Positions 47,230 through 55,267 of a stretch of 59,806 bases of DNA are shown here, piece after piece. Below the pieces are notes generated by a model. It was not told the DNA's origin and ran no database searches. It was given only the letters and a program-made list of their open reading frames with translations. The position numbers and the translations under genes are program-made. This DNA comes from Rickettsia conorii (GTDB lineage: Bacteria; Pseudomonadota; Alphaproteobacteria; Rickettsiales; Rickettsiaceae): the NCBI GenBank assembly GCA_020726135.1, contig DYTE01000001.1:1-59806 (forward strand), in the 5' to 3' direction. The stretch's first letter is position 1. Each line of letters starts with the position of its first letter.

Positions 47230-47850
47230 ATGAAAAAACTAATCATATATTTAATCTGCACTATTATTATGCAGCCACTAGTGCTTTTTGCAAAAACTGA
47301 AATACAAACATTTAATTCAAATAATAATAAAATAAATGATTATGTTTTAAGTTTATTAAATAAAGGCTCAGAAATATTTAATGATAACACTATAGAAAAA
47401 AAAGATAGAATTATAAAAATTGCAGGATTAATAGATAAATATCTTGATATGAGATGGATGGCAAAATTTACTTTGGGACATTATAGAACTAGCTTAACAG
47501 AGGAACAAATTAATCAATTTACTGCTATATATTCCGAATATCTAACTAATGCCTATACTAATTTAGCTAAAAATTACAGTAAAGCAGTTGCAAAAATTAA
47601 GAATATTGAAACTTTAAGTCCTGGACAATTTAAATTATATGCATCTGTATCATTAGATACAGCAGAATCAAGTGTTGATACAGCTTATTTATTACATTAT
47701 GATAAAATTACAGGTGAATTGAAAATTTTTGACGTTATAACAGAAAATTTAAGTCTTATAAATGCACAAAGAGAAGATTTTGATAGTATTCTAGCAAACC
47801 ATAGTTTTGAAGAATTTATTAAAATAATTAAATCCAAAATTCAAGACTAA
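47230..47850 (+). CDS. mlaC: MlaC/Ttg2-family phospholipid-binding protein
   Basis: MlaC is the soluble periplasmic carrier that shuttles phospholipids between MlaA and the inner-membrane MlaFEDB complex. A signal peptide (MKKLIIYLICTIIMQPLVLFA) begins at ATG 47230. A start ten codons earlier (47200), inside mlaA, is possible but would put a polar tail ahead of the signal and lacks a binding site; GAGAATTTT precedes the chosen ATG. Family features are DRIIKIAGLIDKYLDMRWMAKFTLGHYRTSLTEEQINQF (about 55-95), then the Y-x-x-x-(Y/F) sheet region and SLDTAESSVDTAYLLHY. About 206 aa. Forms mlaA-mlaC. Confidence 0.92.
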   Translation: MKKLIIYLICTIIMQPLVLFAKTEIQTFNSNNNKINDYVLSLLNKGSEIFNDNTIEKKDRIIKIAGLIDKYLDMRWMAKFTLGHYRTSLTEEQINQFTAIYSEYLTNAYTNLAKNYSKAVAKIKNIETLSPGQFKLYASVSLDTAESSVDTAYLLHYDKITGELKIFDVITENLSLINAQREDFDSILANHSFEEFIKIIKSKIQD

Positions 47851-47859
47851 TATTAATTA

Positions 47860-48747
47860 ATGAAAATTATATCTGGTACTCATACATCTATAATTAGCGC
47901 TAAAATAGCTAGTTTAATTAATGTTGAATTAGTTAATATTAAAATAAATATTTTTGATGATCATGAGTTACAAGTAGAAATTATTGACGATATAACAAAC
48001 GAGGATATAGTAATAATTAAATCATTATCAAAACCAGTTAATGATAATTTTATGGAATTATTATTAATAATAGATGCAACAAAAAGAGCCTTTGCAAAAT
48101 CTATTATCGTGATAATTCCTTATTTTGCATATGCAAGGGGAGACAGACGTTTCTCTAAAAATTATTCATCTATAGCATCGCACATAGTTGCTAATATCTT
48201 AGAATCAATGAATGTAACTAGAATAATATCTATTGATTTACATTCAAAACAAATTGAATCATTATTTCAAGTTCCGATAGTAAATATTGATTTTGTAAAT
48301 ATTTTTTTAAAAGATCTTGAATTAAATGATGATATAATATTAATATGTCCTGATTATGGAGCATTTTTACGTTATTTCAATTATATGGACGACTTGAAAT
48401 TTCAAGTAAATATATTAAATAAAATAAGGAATGCAAATAATCAAATTATTAACTTACAATTTTTTGGTAATGTAGAAAATAAAATATGTTTGATTATAGA
48501 TGATATAATAGCAACAGGACAAACTATTTGTAAGATCTCTAATTTACTTATTCAGAATGGAGCTAGAGAAGTTAATGTATTTGCTACTCATGCGCTTTTA
48601 ACTATTGATTCAATGCAAAAAATTGAAGAATCATATATAAATAAAATTTATATTACAGACACAATAGAAAATATTGACTTGTCTTCAAAATTTAATGTAA
48701 TATCAACAGCTAATATTCTTGCAGAAACAATATTAAAACTAATATAA
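47860..48747 (+). CDS. prs: ribose-phosphate pyrophosphokinase family protein
   Basis: PRPP synthase transfers pyrophosphate from ATP to ribose 5-phosphate for nucleotide synthesis. Features in order are FDDHELQVEI (about 32-41, the family's F.DGE region), PYFAYARGDRRFSKN (about 87-101, ATP loop), DLHSKQIESLF (about 126-136, the DLHADQIQGFF equivalent with the catalytic-metal His) and IDDIIATGQTICK (about 210-222, the ribose-phosphate loop, usually VDDMIDTGGT). At 295 aa and with several non-canonical residues it is closer to the shorter, divergent Prs relatives than to E. coli Prs (315 aa). Whether it is active is uncertain. 9 bp after mlaC, 2 bp before ybeY. Confidence 0.85.
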   Translation: MKIISGTHTSIISAKIASLINVELVNIKINIFDDHELQVEIIDDITNEDIVIIKSLSKPVNDNFMELLLIIDATKRAFAKSIIVIIPYFAYARGDRRFSKNYSSIASHIVANILESMNVTRIISIDLHSKQIESLFQVPIVNIDFVNIFLKDLELNDDIILICPDYGAFLRYFNYMDDLKFQVNILNKIRNANNQIINLQFFGNVENKICLIIDDIIATGQTICKISNLLIQNGAREVNVFATHALLTIDSMQKIEESYINKIYITDTIENIDLSSKFNVISTANILAETILKLI

Positions 48748-48749
48748 TT

Positions 48750-49247
48750 ATGAAAATTATTACAGAAATCATTAAATCGGATATTAGATGGCAACAATAT
48801 AAATTTATTAATAAAAATTTTGTAAAAAAAATTACAAAAAATATTTTTTGTAGGTTTAATAGTTTAAGAATAATTCCTATGTGTGAATTTTCTATTTTGT
48901 TAACAACTAATGATGAAATGAAAAATTTTAATGAACAATTTCGTAACATCTCAAAACCAACAAATGTTTTATCATTCCCAAATTTAGATTTATATTGGAA
49001 AAATATTAATAAATTTAAAATTAAACCAGAAAATTCTTATTTAGGTGATATTGCATTCGGATATGAAATTATTTTAGAGCAATCTAATGAGTATAAAATT
49101 AGTTTTGAAGATCATTTTACCCATCTATTAGTACATTCATTATTACATTTACTAGGTTTTGATCATATAGAAGATGATGATGCAGAAATTATGGAGGATT
49201 TAGAAATAAAAATTTTAGAAGATTTTGGTATAGAATCACCATATTAA
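48750..49247 (+). CDS. ybeY: endoribonuclease YbeY (rRNA maturation)
   Basis: YbeY is a zinc-dependent endoribonuclease for 16S rRNA 3'-end maturation and ribosome quality control. The metal site is H-SLL-H-LLGFD-H (about 126-136, HGxLHLxGYDH in relatives), with the initial HL-VH region intact. NKPTNVLSFP appears as SKPTNVLSFP (about 68-77), followed by LGDIAF. 165 aa is normal. The next gene is the ybeX/tlyC relative, the conserved ybeZ-ybeY-ybeX order with ybeZ (phoH) missing here. Confidence 0.93.
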   Translation: MKIITEIIKSDIRWQQYKFINKNFVKKITKNIFCRFNSLRIIPMCEFSILLTTNDEMKNFNEQFRNISKPTNVLSFPNLDLYWKNINKFKIKPENSYLGDIAFGYEIILEQSNEYKISFEDHFTHLLVHSLLHLLGFDHIEDDDAEIMEDLEIKILEDFGIESPY

Positions 49248-49266
49248 CAAGAAAAATTAGTAATTT

Positions 49267-50151
49267 ATGTGTATTAATGATCGTTATAAAATTAAAATGA
49301 AAAGAACAATTAATTTAGGAAGAAATTTTGGTAATTTTTTTGCAAATTTATTTAATTTTAATAAATCTAAGGATAATTTGTTAAATATTATAAAAAATAT
49401 GAAATTACGTTTTAAAGAAATAACATTAGATGAACAAAATATATATAATAATTTATTAAAATTTAATGATCAAACAGTTGAAAATATAATGATTCCACGA
49501 TCTAATATTGTAGCTATCAATTGTAATATTAATTATGAGGAACTAAATGAAACTATTATGTTAAATATATTACATACTAGAATATTAGTTTATCAAGAAA
49601 ATGTAGATAATATTATAGGATTTATACATATAAAAGATTTGCTTAAAATGTTGATTAATCAAGGTAGTTTTGAAATTAAAAAAATTCTTTTAAAACATAT
49701 AATAACAGTTCCTTCAATGAAACTAATTGATTTATTAACACAAATGAGAAATCAACGTATTCATATAGCAACTGTGATAGATGAATATGGATGTACTGAT
49801 GGAATAGTGACAATTGAAAATATTATTGAGACTCTTTTAGGACCTATAGATGATGAACATGATACTGAATTAAATAATGGAATTAAAATACTCAATAATA
49901 ATATTATTATATCAAATGCAAGAGTAAAAATAGAAGAAATTAGTTCAATAATAGGAATTGAATTAAAGAATGAAGATGATCCCTTTGAAACTATTGGAGG
50001 AATGGTGCTTGCTAAAACCGGTAATATTCCACTTACAGGGACAAGAATTGCTATAAATCCTAATCTTGAAATTGAAGTAACTAATGCAGGTCCTAGAACA
50101 ATAAATCAAGTTAAATTATATTTAAAAAATATATTAATAACTAAAAAATAG
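49267..50151 (+). CDS. tlyC: CBS-domain protein CorC/TlyC family
   Basis: This is a soluble CBS-pair protein of the CorC/YbeX/TlyC group. The CBS pair begins VENIMIPRSNIVAI (about 75-88) and includes RILVYQENVDNIIGFIHIKDLL and IHIATVIDEYGCTDGIVTIENIIETLLGPIDDEHD (about 175-205), the strongest family block. A CorC_HlyC domain follows at about 210-294 (DPFETIGGMVLAKTGNIPLTGTRI). The DUF21 membrane domain of larger relatives is absent. In Rickettsia TlyC was described as a haemolysin, but YbeX-like functions in ribosome or Mg2+ homeostasis are equally likely given ybeY next to it. A start at 49297 is an alternative. Confidence 0.92.
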   Translation: MCINDRYKIKMKRTINLGRNFGNFFANLFNFNKSKDNLLNIIKNMKLRFKEITLDEQNIYNNLLKFNDQTVENIMIPRSNIVAINCNINYEELNETIMLNILHTRILVYQENVDNIIGFIHIKDLLKMLINQGSFEIKKILLKHIITVPSMKLIDLLTQMRNQRIHIATVIDEYGCTDGIVTIENIIETLLGPIDDEHDTELNNGIKILNNNIIISNARVKIEEISSIIGIELKNEDDPFETIGGMVLAKTGNIPLTGTRIAINPNLEIEVTNAGPRTINQVKLYLKNILITKK

Positions 50152-50162
50152 AATTTTTAAAA

Positions 50163-50318
50163 TTATGATTTATCATCATCTTTATGATCTTTTAAATTAT
50201 CTTTAAAAGATTTTAATCCTTTTGCCAAATCTCCCATAATTTGTGGTAATTTTCCAGCACCGAATAATATTAAAATTATTAATAATATAACCAATAAATG
50301 CCCAAAACTCATTCCCAT
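50163..50318 (-). CDS. tatA: twin-arginine translocase subunit TatA, 51 aa
   Basis: Translation of the minus strand gives a compact TatA. The N-terminal membrane helix [26 protein letters not shown] ends in the family's FGxxKLP hinge, followed by the amphipathic helix [16 protein letters not shown] and an acidic tail HKDDDKS. AAGGAA lies about 9 bp before the ATG. TatA oligomers form the export path for folded twin-arginine substrates. It sits alone between two plus-strand genes (tlyC and addA), so tatB/tatC must lie elsewhere. At 51 aa it is short for TatA but complete. Confidence 0.92.
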   Translation of the reverse strand: MGMSFGHLLVILLIILILFGAGKLPQIMGDLAKGLKSFKDNLKDHKDDDKS

Positions 50319-50396
50319 AATTATTATTCCTTATTCTATGCGATATTAATTGATATAATTAATATTATAAAGCAAAATGTAAAAAATTAAAACCTT

Positions 50397-53300
50397 ATGA
50401 GTGAATTGCAAAAGCAAGCTTCTGATCCTTCAAAATCTGTATTTGTATCAGCATCAGCTGGAACTGGTAAAACAAAGATTTTAACTGATAGAGTGATTAA
50501 ATTACTGATATCTGGAGCGGCATTATCAGAAATATTATGTATTACTTACACAAAAGTTGCAGCAAATGAAATGAGAGAAAGATTAATGCATAAATTTGCA
50601 TATTTTGCAAAGATTCCTGATCATATATTAAAAAATGAATTGAGTATATTGATGGATAGAGATGTTAATAATGATGAATTAATAAGAGCTAAGTCATTAT
50701 ATTTACAAATTTTGACTACAAGGTGCGAAATAAATAATTATACTATACATTCTTTATGTGAGAAAATTATACGTAGCTCATCATTAGATATATCTATAAA
50801 TCCATCTTTCAAATTAATTGATGATATTGCAGAGTCTTTAATTAGCAAAAAAATAATAAAAAATATATTTTCAAATGAAAAATATAAAAATATTACTGAT
50901 TTTTTTTTAATAAATTGCCATGAAGAAACTATTAGTAAAATTATCACTGCAATTAAATCTGATAAGAATAAATTTAAAAATTATTTTCAAATATTACAAA
51001 TTTCTTCCAGCACTTTTCAAAATTTTGTTCAATTAACTAAAGCTAATGATATTTTATCAGATGTTTATGATAATATTGCTTTATCTTTTAATGCAACAAA
51101 AACGGAACTAAAAAAAATATTTTTTACAGATACAGGGTTGGAGAGAAAAAATATCGCTTCTATATCAGAAGATTATATAAGTAAAGAATTATATTATTTA
51201 TTAAAAAATGATAAAAATATACAAAATAAATTAAAAGAATATCAGTCTGAGATAGTATTATTAGTAGAACATGCTAATAATGAAAATATAGAAAATTATA
51301 GCAATCTAATATGTTTTTTTGCGTTTATATTTCTAACTGAATATGATAAATATAAAGCTGAACATCTACTACTTGATTTTGATGATTTGATTTTTGAAAC
51401 AATAAAAATTAATTCAAATTTACAAAAAATAGATAAGAATATAAAACATTTGCTTGTGGATGAAGCGCAAGATACAAATCCAGAACAATGGCAAATTATT
51501 AATCAAATATTAGATTCATTCTATCATTCTAAAAAAACATCATCCAGTATATTTATAGTTGGTGATCCAAAGCAATCTATATTTAGTTTTCAAGGTGCGA
51601 ATATCAAATATTTTAATGATGTAAATAAAGATATTGAATTAAAATCTATAATGTATGAAAAAGAATTTTTAAATATAGAATTAGAATATTCATATAGATC
51701 TAGCAAAACTATTATAACATTTGTTAATAGATTATTTGCATATATTAAATATAATTTTAGTAATTTATTTAAGATTAATAACCCAGATATTTTAGCCTTT
51801 AGAAATAGTCTTGGAACTGTTGAAATATGGCCATTAATTAAAAAAAATGAAAATCCTGATGTAGATAATGAACATAAGATAATTTTAGCATCAAAAATTG
51901 CTATTTTTATAAAAAACCAAATTAAATCAGGAAGAATTTTACCATCTACCAATAAAGCAATATGTGATGGTGATTTTATGATTTTAATTAAAAAAAGAGA
52001 TGATTTTGCTCATGAATTACTTAATCAATTAAAAATACATAAGCTTAATATTGATTCAATGGATCAAATAATATTGCAAAATAATATTGCTATACTTGAT
52101 TTGATTGCTATAGGAAAATTTGTTCTTTCGCCATTTGATGATTTGAATTTAGCAGGACTTTTAAAATCTCCTATAATTTCTATAAGAGAAGAGGAATTAT
52201 ATTTAATATCACGCAACCGAGGTAATTTATCAATATGGGAATATTTAAATAATATGGAGCATAATTGTTTAAATATATTAAATAAACTTATAGAAATATA
52301 TAAAATTACTAGTTTATTAAATTTTTTTACAATTATATTAGATTATTTTTCATTACGGCATTTTATAGAAAATTCTGAAAATAAGGAAGCTATCAATGAA
52401 TTAATATCTATTTCTAGAAATTATGCCCAAAATATAGATAATTCTCTTCAATCATTTATTGTATATTTTGAAAATAATGAGTTTAAAGTAAAGAGGGATC
52501 TAGACAATAAAAATAAAATAAGAATAATGACTATACATGGTTCAAAAGGCCTTCAAGCTCCTATTGTAATAGTTGTGGATGATACAAAACTATCTCTATC
52601 ATCTGAAATGTTTTTTTGGCATGAAGAAAAATTATATGCATCACGCTCTTTTCATAGATCTTCTTATTTTCAAAATATTTTAGATCTTAATAAACAAAAA
52701 ACCATAGAAGAATATATAAGATTATTATATGTTGCATTAACCAGAGCCGAAGATCATCTTATAATATGTGGATATTCGTCATTAAAAAATACACAAGATA
52801 AATCATGGCATAATTTAATTTATAAATCTATGGAGTCTTATTCTGTTTTAAAACCAAATGGTGTAATGATTTACGGTGAAGAGCATGAATATAATTCAAC
52901 TATTATTAATGAAGAAAAAATAATTGAAATAGAAAATAATTCTATTGATAATATATGGAATATTGATAATAATATTTTCGATAAATTTATAAATAAAACT
53001 ATTAATTTATCTTCTAAATCACCATTAATTAGTTCTTCATATAAAGAATATGGAATAGTTTTTCATAAAATACTTGAGGATACTATTAAGCTAGATGATT
53101 TATCTTTATTAAAAAAACATCCTCTGATTAAAAGCTTGAATAGTTTTTTTCAAAAGAAAATATATAATAACATTGAAAAATTGATAATTGATTTAAATTT
53201 TTTAGATTTAAGAAAACAAGAAATAAAACTTGAATTTGAAATAGGAATTAACTATCATGATGTTATAAAGATAGTAAGAATTGATTTACTTGCAATTACC

Positions 53301-53486
53301 GATGATATTATTACAATTGTTGATTATAAAACTGATGCTTCTCCACCTAATGATAGCTCATTAATTCCAACATCTTACATTGATCAACTAAATTTATATC
53401 GTCACATTGTAGGTAATATATATAAAAACCATAAAATTATATGCAAGATATTATGGTTAGAAACTGCAAAATTTAATGAAATATAA
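50397..53486 (+). CDS. addA: double-strand break repair helicase-nuclease AddA
   Basis: AddA is the UvrD-like helicase plus RecB-type nuclease subunit of AddAB, which resects double-strand breaks for RecA. Walker A is SASAGTGKTKILTDR (about 18-32), Walker B is HLLVDEAQDTNPEQW (about 349-363), and further motifs are FIVGDPKQSIFSFQGA (about 385-400), LEYSYRSSK, MTIHGSKGLQAPIVIV (about 710-725) and YVALTRAEDHLIICG (about 777-791). The C-terminal nuclease has IVDYKTD (about 978-984), with the catalytic D and K. At 1029 aa it is slightly shorter than usual AddA (about 1150). addB, which usually precedes it, is not in the window. Confidence 0.95.
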   Translation: MSELQKQASDPSKSVFVSASAGTGKTKILTDRVIKLLISGAALSEILCITYTKVAANEMRERLMHKFAYFAKIPDHILKNELSILMDRDVNNDELIRAKSLYLQILTTRCEINNYTIHSLCEKIIRSSSLDISINPSFKLIDDIAESLISKKIIKNIFSNEKYKNITDFFLINCHEETISKIITAIKSDKNKFKNYFQILQISSSTFQNFVQLTKANDILSDVYDNIALSFNATKTELKKIFFTDTGLERKNIASISEDYISKELYYLLKNDKNIQNKLKEYQSEIVLLVEHANNENIENYSNLICFFAFIFLTEYDKYKAEHLLLDFDDLIFETIKINSNLQKIDKNIKHLLVDEAQDTNPEQWQIINQILDSFYHSKKTSSSIFIVGDPKQSIFSFQGANIKYFNDVNKDIELKSIMYEKEFLNIELEYSYRSSKTIITFVNRLFAYIKYNFSNLFKINNPDILAFRNSLGTVEIWPLIKKNENPDVDNEHKIILASKIAIFIKNQIKSGRILPSTNKAICDGDFMILIKKRDDFAHELLNQLKIHKLNIDSMDQIILQNNIAILDLIAIGKFVLSPFDDLNLAGLLKSPIISIREEELYLISRNRGNLSIWEYLNNMEHNCLNILNKLIEIYKITSLLNFFTIILDYFSLRHFIENSENKEAINELISISRNYAQNIDNSLQSFIVYFENNEFKVKRDLDNKNKIRIMTIHGSKGLQAPIVIVVDDTKLSLSSEMFFWHEEKLYASRSFHRSSYFQNILDLNKQKTIEEYIRLLYVALTRAEDHLIICGYSSLKNTQDKSWHNLIYKSMESYSVLKPNGVMIYGEEHEYNSTIINEEKIIEIENNSIDNIWNIDNNIFDKFINKTINLSSKSPLISSSYKEYGIVFHKILEDTIKLDDLSLLKKHPLIKSLNSFFQKKIYNNIEKLIIDLNFLDLRKQEIKLEFEIGINYHDVIKIVRIDLLAITDDIITIVDYKTDASPPNDSSLIPTSYIDQLNLYRHIVGNIYKNHKIICKILWLETAKFNEI

Positions 53487-53494
53487 AAAATAAT

Positions 53495-54346
53495 ATGAAT
53501 CACCAATATGTTTGGATTAATGGTAAAATTCTAACAAAAGAAGAAGCTAATATCTCTATTTTTACTCATTCATTTCATTATTCTGGTTCGGTGTTTGAAG
53601 GGGAAATGTGTTATAATGGAAAGATATTTAAATTAGAAGCTCACACAAAACGTCTTTTAAAATCAGCTCAATTACTTAAAATTAAAGTTCCATATAGCGC
53701 TGAAGAGATTATTAGAGCTCATCAAATTTTAATAAATAAGAATAATATTATAAATGCTTATATACGTCCAATAATATATTATGGTGATGAGTCTATGAAT
53801 ATTGTTAATGATAATTTATCTGCTAATTTAGCAATAATGACTATTGCAATAAATTCAAAGCCTAAAATACCATTAAAATTGATACAAACTCATTGGATTA
53901 AACCATCTTCAAACTCATTTCCAATAGAGGCTAAATCATCTAATAATTATGCATTAATGAGTATTTGTAAAAAGGAGGCACTTGAATTAGGATATGATGA
54001 TGCTTTATTACTTGATAACCGAGACTATATATCAGAAACAACAACTACTAATATTTTCTTTATAAAAGATGGAAAATTAATTACACCAATAACAGATAAT
54101 TGTTTAAATGGTATTACAAGGCAAACAATTATTGAGATTGCACATAAATATAATATATTAATATCAGAAAAATATATAGCAATAGAGGAACTCTCTGAAT
54201 TTGATGAATGTTTTTTAACAGGCACTGCAGCTGAAGTTAGAATGGTTAAATCAATTAAAACTATTTCTAACAAAAATATAATTTTTAAATCGCATCACTT
54301 AACAGAATTTTTTATTAATCAATATAATAATATAGTAATGGTTTAA
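53495..54346 (+). CDS. ilvE: branched-chain amino acid aminotransferase
   Basis: This is a fold-type IV PLP enzyme interconverting branched-chain amino acids and their 2-oxo acids. SFHYSGSVFEGEMCYNGKIFKLEAHTKRLLKSAQLL (about 26-61) is the IlvE opening. The catalytic Lys lies in IEAKSSNNYALMSICKKEALELGYDDALLLDNRDYISETTTTNIFFIKDG (Lys about 148), and ITRQTIIEIA closes the PLP site. 283 aa is slightly short but complete. No other branched-chain biosynthesis genes are nearby, so it may use host-derived amino acids, or provide glutamate or 2-oxo acids. Confidence 0.92.
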   Translation: MNHQYVWINGKILTKEEANISIFTHSFHYSGSVFEGEMCYNGKIFKLEAHTKRLLKSAQLLKIKVPYSAEEIIRAHQILINKNNIINAYIRPIIYYGDESMNIVNDNLSANLAIMTIAINSKPKIPLKLIQTHWIKPSSNSFPIEAKSSNNYALMSICKKEALELGYDDALLLDNRDYISETTTTNIFFIKDGKLITPITDNCLNGITRQTIIEIAHKYNILISEKYIAIEELSEFDECFLTGTAAEVRMVKSIKTISNKNIIFKSHHLTEFFINQYNNIVMV

Positions 54347-54356
54347 ATTATTAAAA

Positions 54357-54382
54357 AATATTTTATTAAATAATAAAATATT
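54357..54382 (+). terminator. AT-only inverted repeat after ilvE
   Basis: AATATTTTATT (54357-54367) and AATAAAATATT (54372-54382) are perfectly complementary around an AAAT loop, 11 bp after the ilvE stop. Location suggests a terminator, but an all-AT stem is weak and such repeats are frequent in this composition. Confidence 0.35.
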
Positions 54383-54459
54383 AATTTATTAATAAATTTA
54401 TTGATATATTATTTTAAATGAAACATTATATATATTAATAGAATTATACTGAGTAATCC

Positions 54460-54792
54460 ATGAATGAATATTTAAAAAATGCCAGAACAAATTCAGGTAA
54501 AACAATAGAAGAAATTTCAAAACATTTGAAAATTAAAAAAGAATATTTACTTGCTTTAGAGGAGAATGATTTTCAAAAAATGCCTAGTAGAGTTTATGTA
54601 AAAGGTTATTTAAAATTATATAAAGATTATCTCGGAATAAAACAAGATATAGAAACAAATATAATATCAAAAGACATTGTTGGTAGGGATCAATCTAATA
54701 TTATTGATAAAAAATATTCCCTAATTATATTAACTATGTCTATAATAATATTATTATTAACTATTATTTTTTATAATAAAAATGATTTGTAA
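54460..54792 (+). CDS. short RodZ-like protein (HTH plus one membrane helix), 110 aa
   Basis: An N-terminal HTH_25 domain (MNEYLKNARTNSGKTIEEISKHLKIKKEYLLALEENDFQKMPSRVYVKGYLKLYKDYLGI, about 1-60) matches RodZ, including the LE-x-xDFxxLP-xxVYxxG(F/Y)L pattern. It is followed by a linker and a single membrane helix (about 86-104) ending at residue 110. The periplasmic domain of RodZ (DUF4115) is absent. RodZ links MreB filaments to the membrane in rod-shaped cells, and a minimal cytoplasmic-plus-membrane form could still bind MreB. It overlaps ruvX by 11 bp. Confidence 0.82.
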   Translation: MNEYLKNARTNSGKTIEEISKHLKIKKEYLLALEENDFQKMPSRVYVKGYLKLYKDYLGIKQDIETNIISKDIVGRDQSNIIDKKYSLIILTMSIIILLLTIIFYNKNDL

Positions 54793-55267
54793 AAATATTC
54801 AAGAATTATCCAATAATATAAAAGCTAATAATCCAATTATTGCAATAGATTATGGCTTTAAAAAAATAGGCATAGCTATATCTAATAATATAAGAACTTT
54901 TGCTATGCCACTTGAGATTATATTAAATGATAAAAATAATGCTAAAATTGCAAAATCTCGCATTCAAAAAATCATAGATCAATATTTAATAGGAGCTATT
55001 ATAATTGGATTACCTATAAATATGAATGGTACTTTTTCTGAACAAACTGAAATTGTACAAAAATTTGCTCAAAATTTAAGCGTAGAATTTCAATTACCTA
55101 TATTTTTGCAAGATGAACGAATGACTTCTAAAGAAGCTAATAATCTTTTAAAATCATTCGGTATTAAAAGAAAATTGCGTAACCAAAATGATGATATGGT
55201 TGCAGCAACTATCATACTTGAATCAGTTCTAGAATCATTAAAGAAAATATATATTCATTCATCATGA
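54782..55267 (+). CDS. ruvX: YqgF/RuvX pre-16S rRNA nuclease (Holliday-junction resolvase-like)
   Basis: This RNase H-fold nuclease is essential for pre-16S rRNA 5'-end processing in E. coli. Conserved acidic sites are IAIDYGFKKIGIAIS (about 20-34, first Asp), IIIGLPINMNGTFSEQT (about 79-95), LQDERMTSKEANNLL (about 116-130, DER-x-TS) and DDMVAATIILESVLE (about 140-154, final Asp). 161 aa is normal. Its start overlaps the RodZ-like gene and its end overlaps the convergent repeat-protein gene by 13 bp. Confidence 0.93.
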   Translation: MICKNIQELSNNIKANNPIIAIDYGFKKIGIAISNNIRTFAMPLEIILNDKNNAKIAKSRIQKIIDQYLIGAIIIGLPINMNGTFSEQTEIVQKFAQNLSVEFQLPIFLQDERMTSKEANNLLKSFGIKRKLRNQNDDMVAATIILESVLESLKKIYIHSS

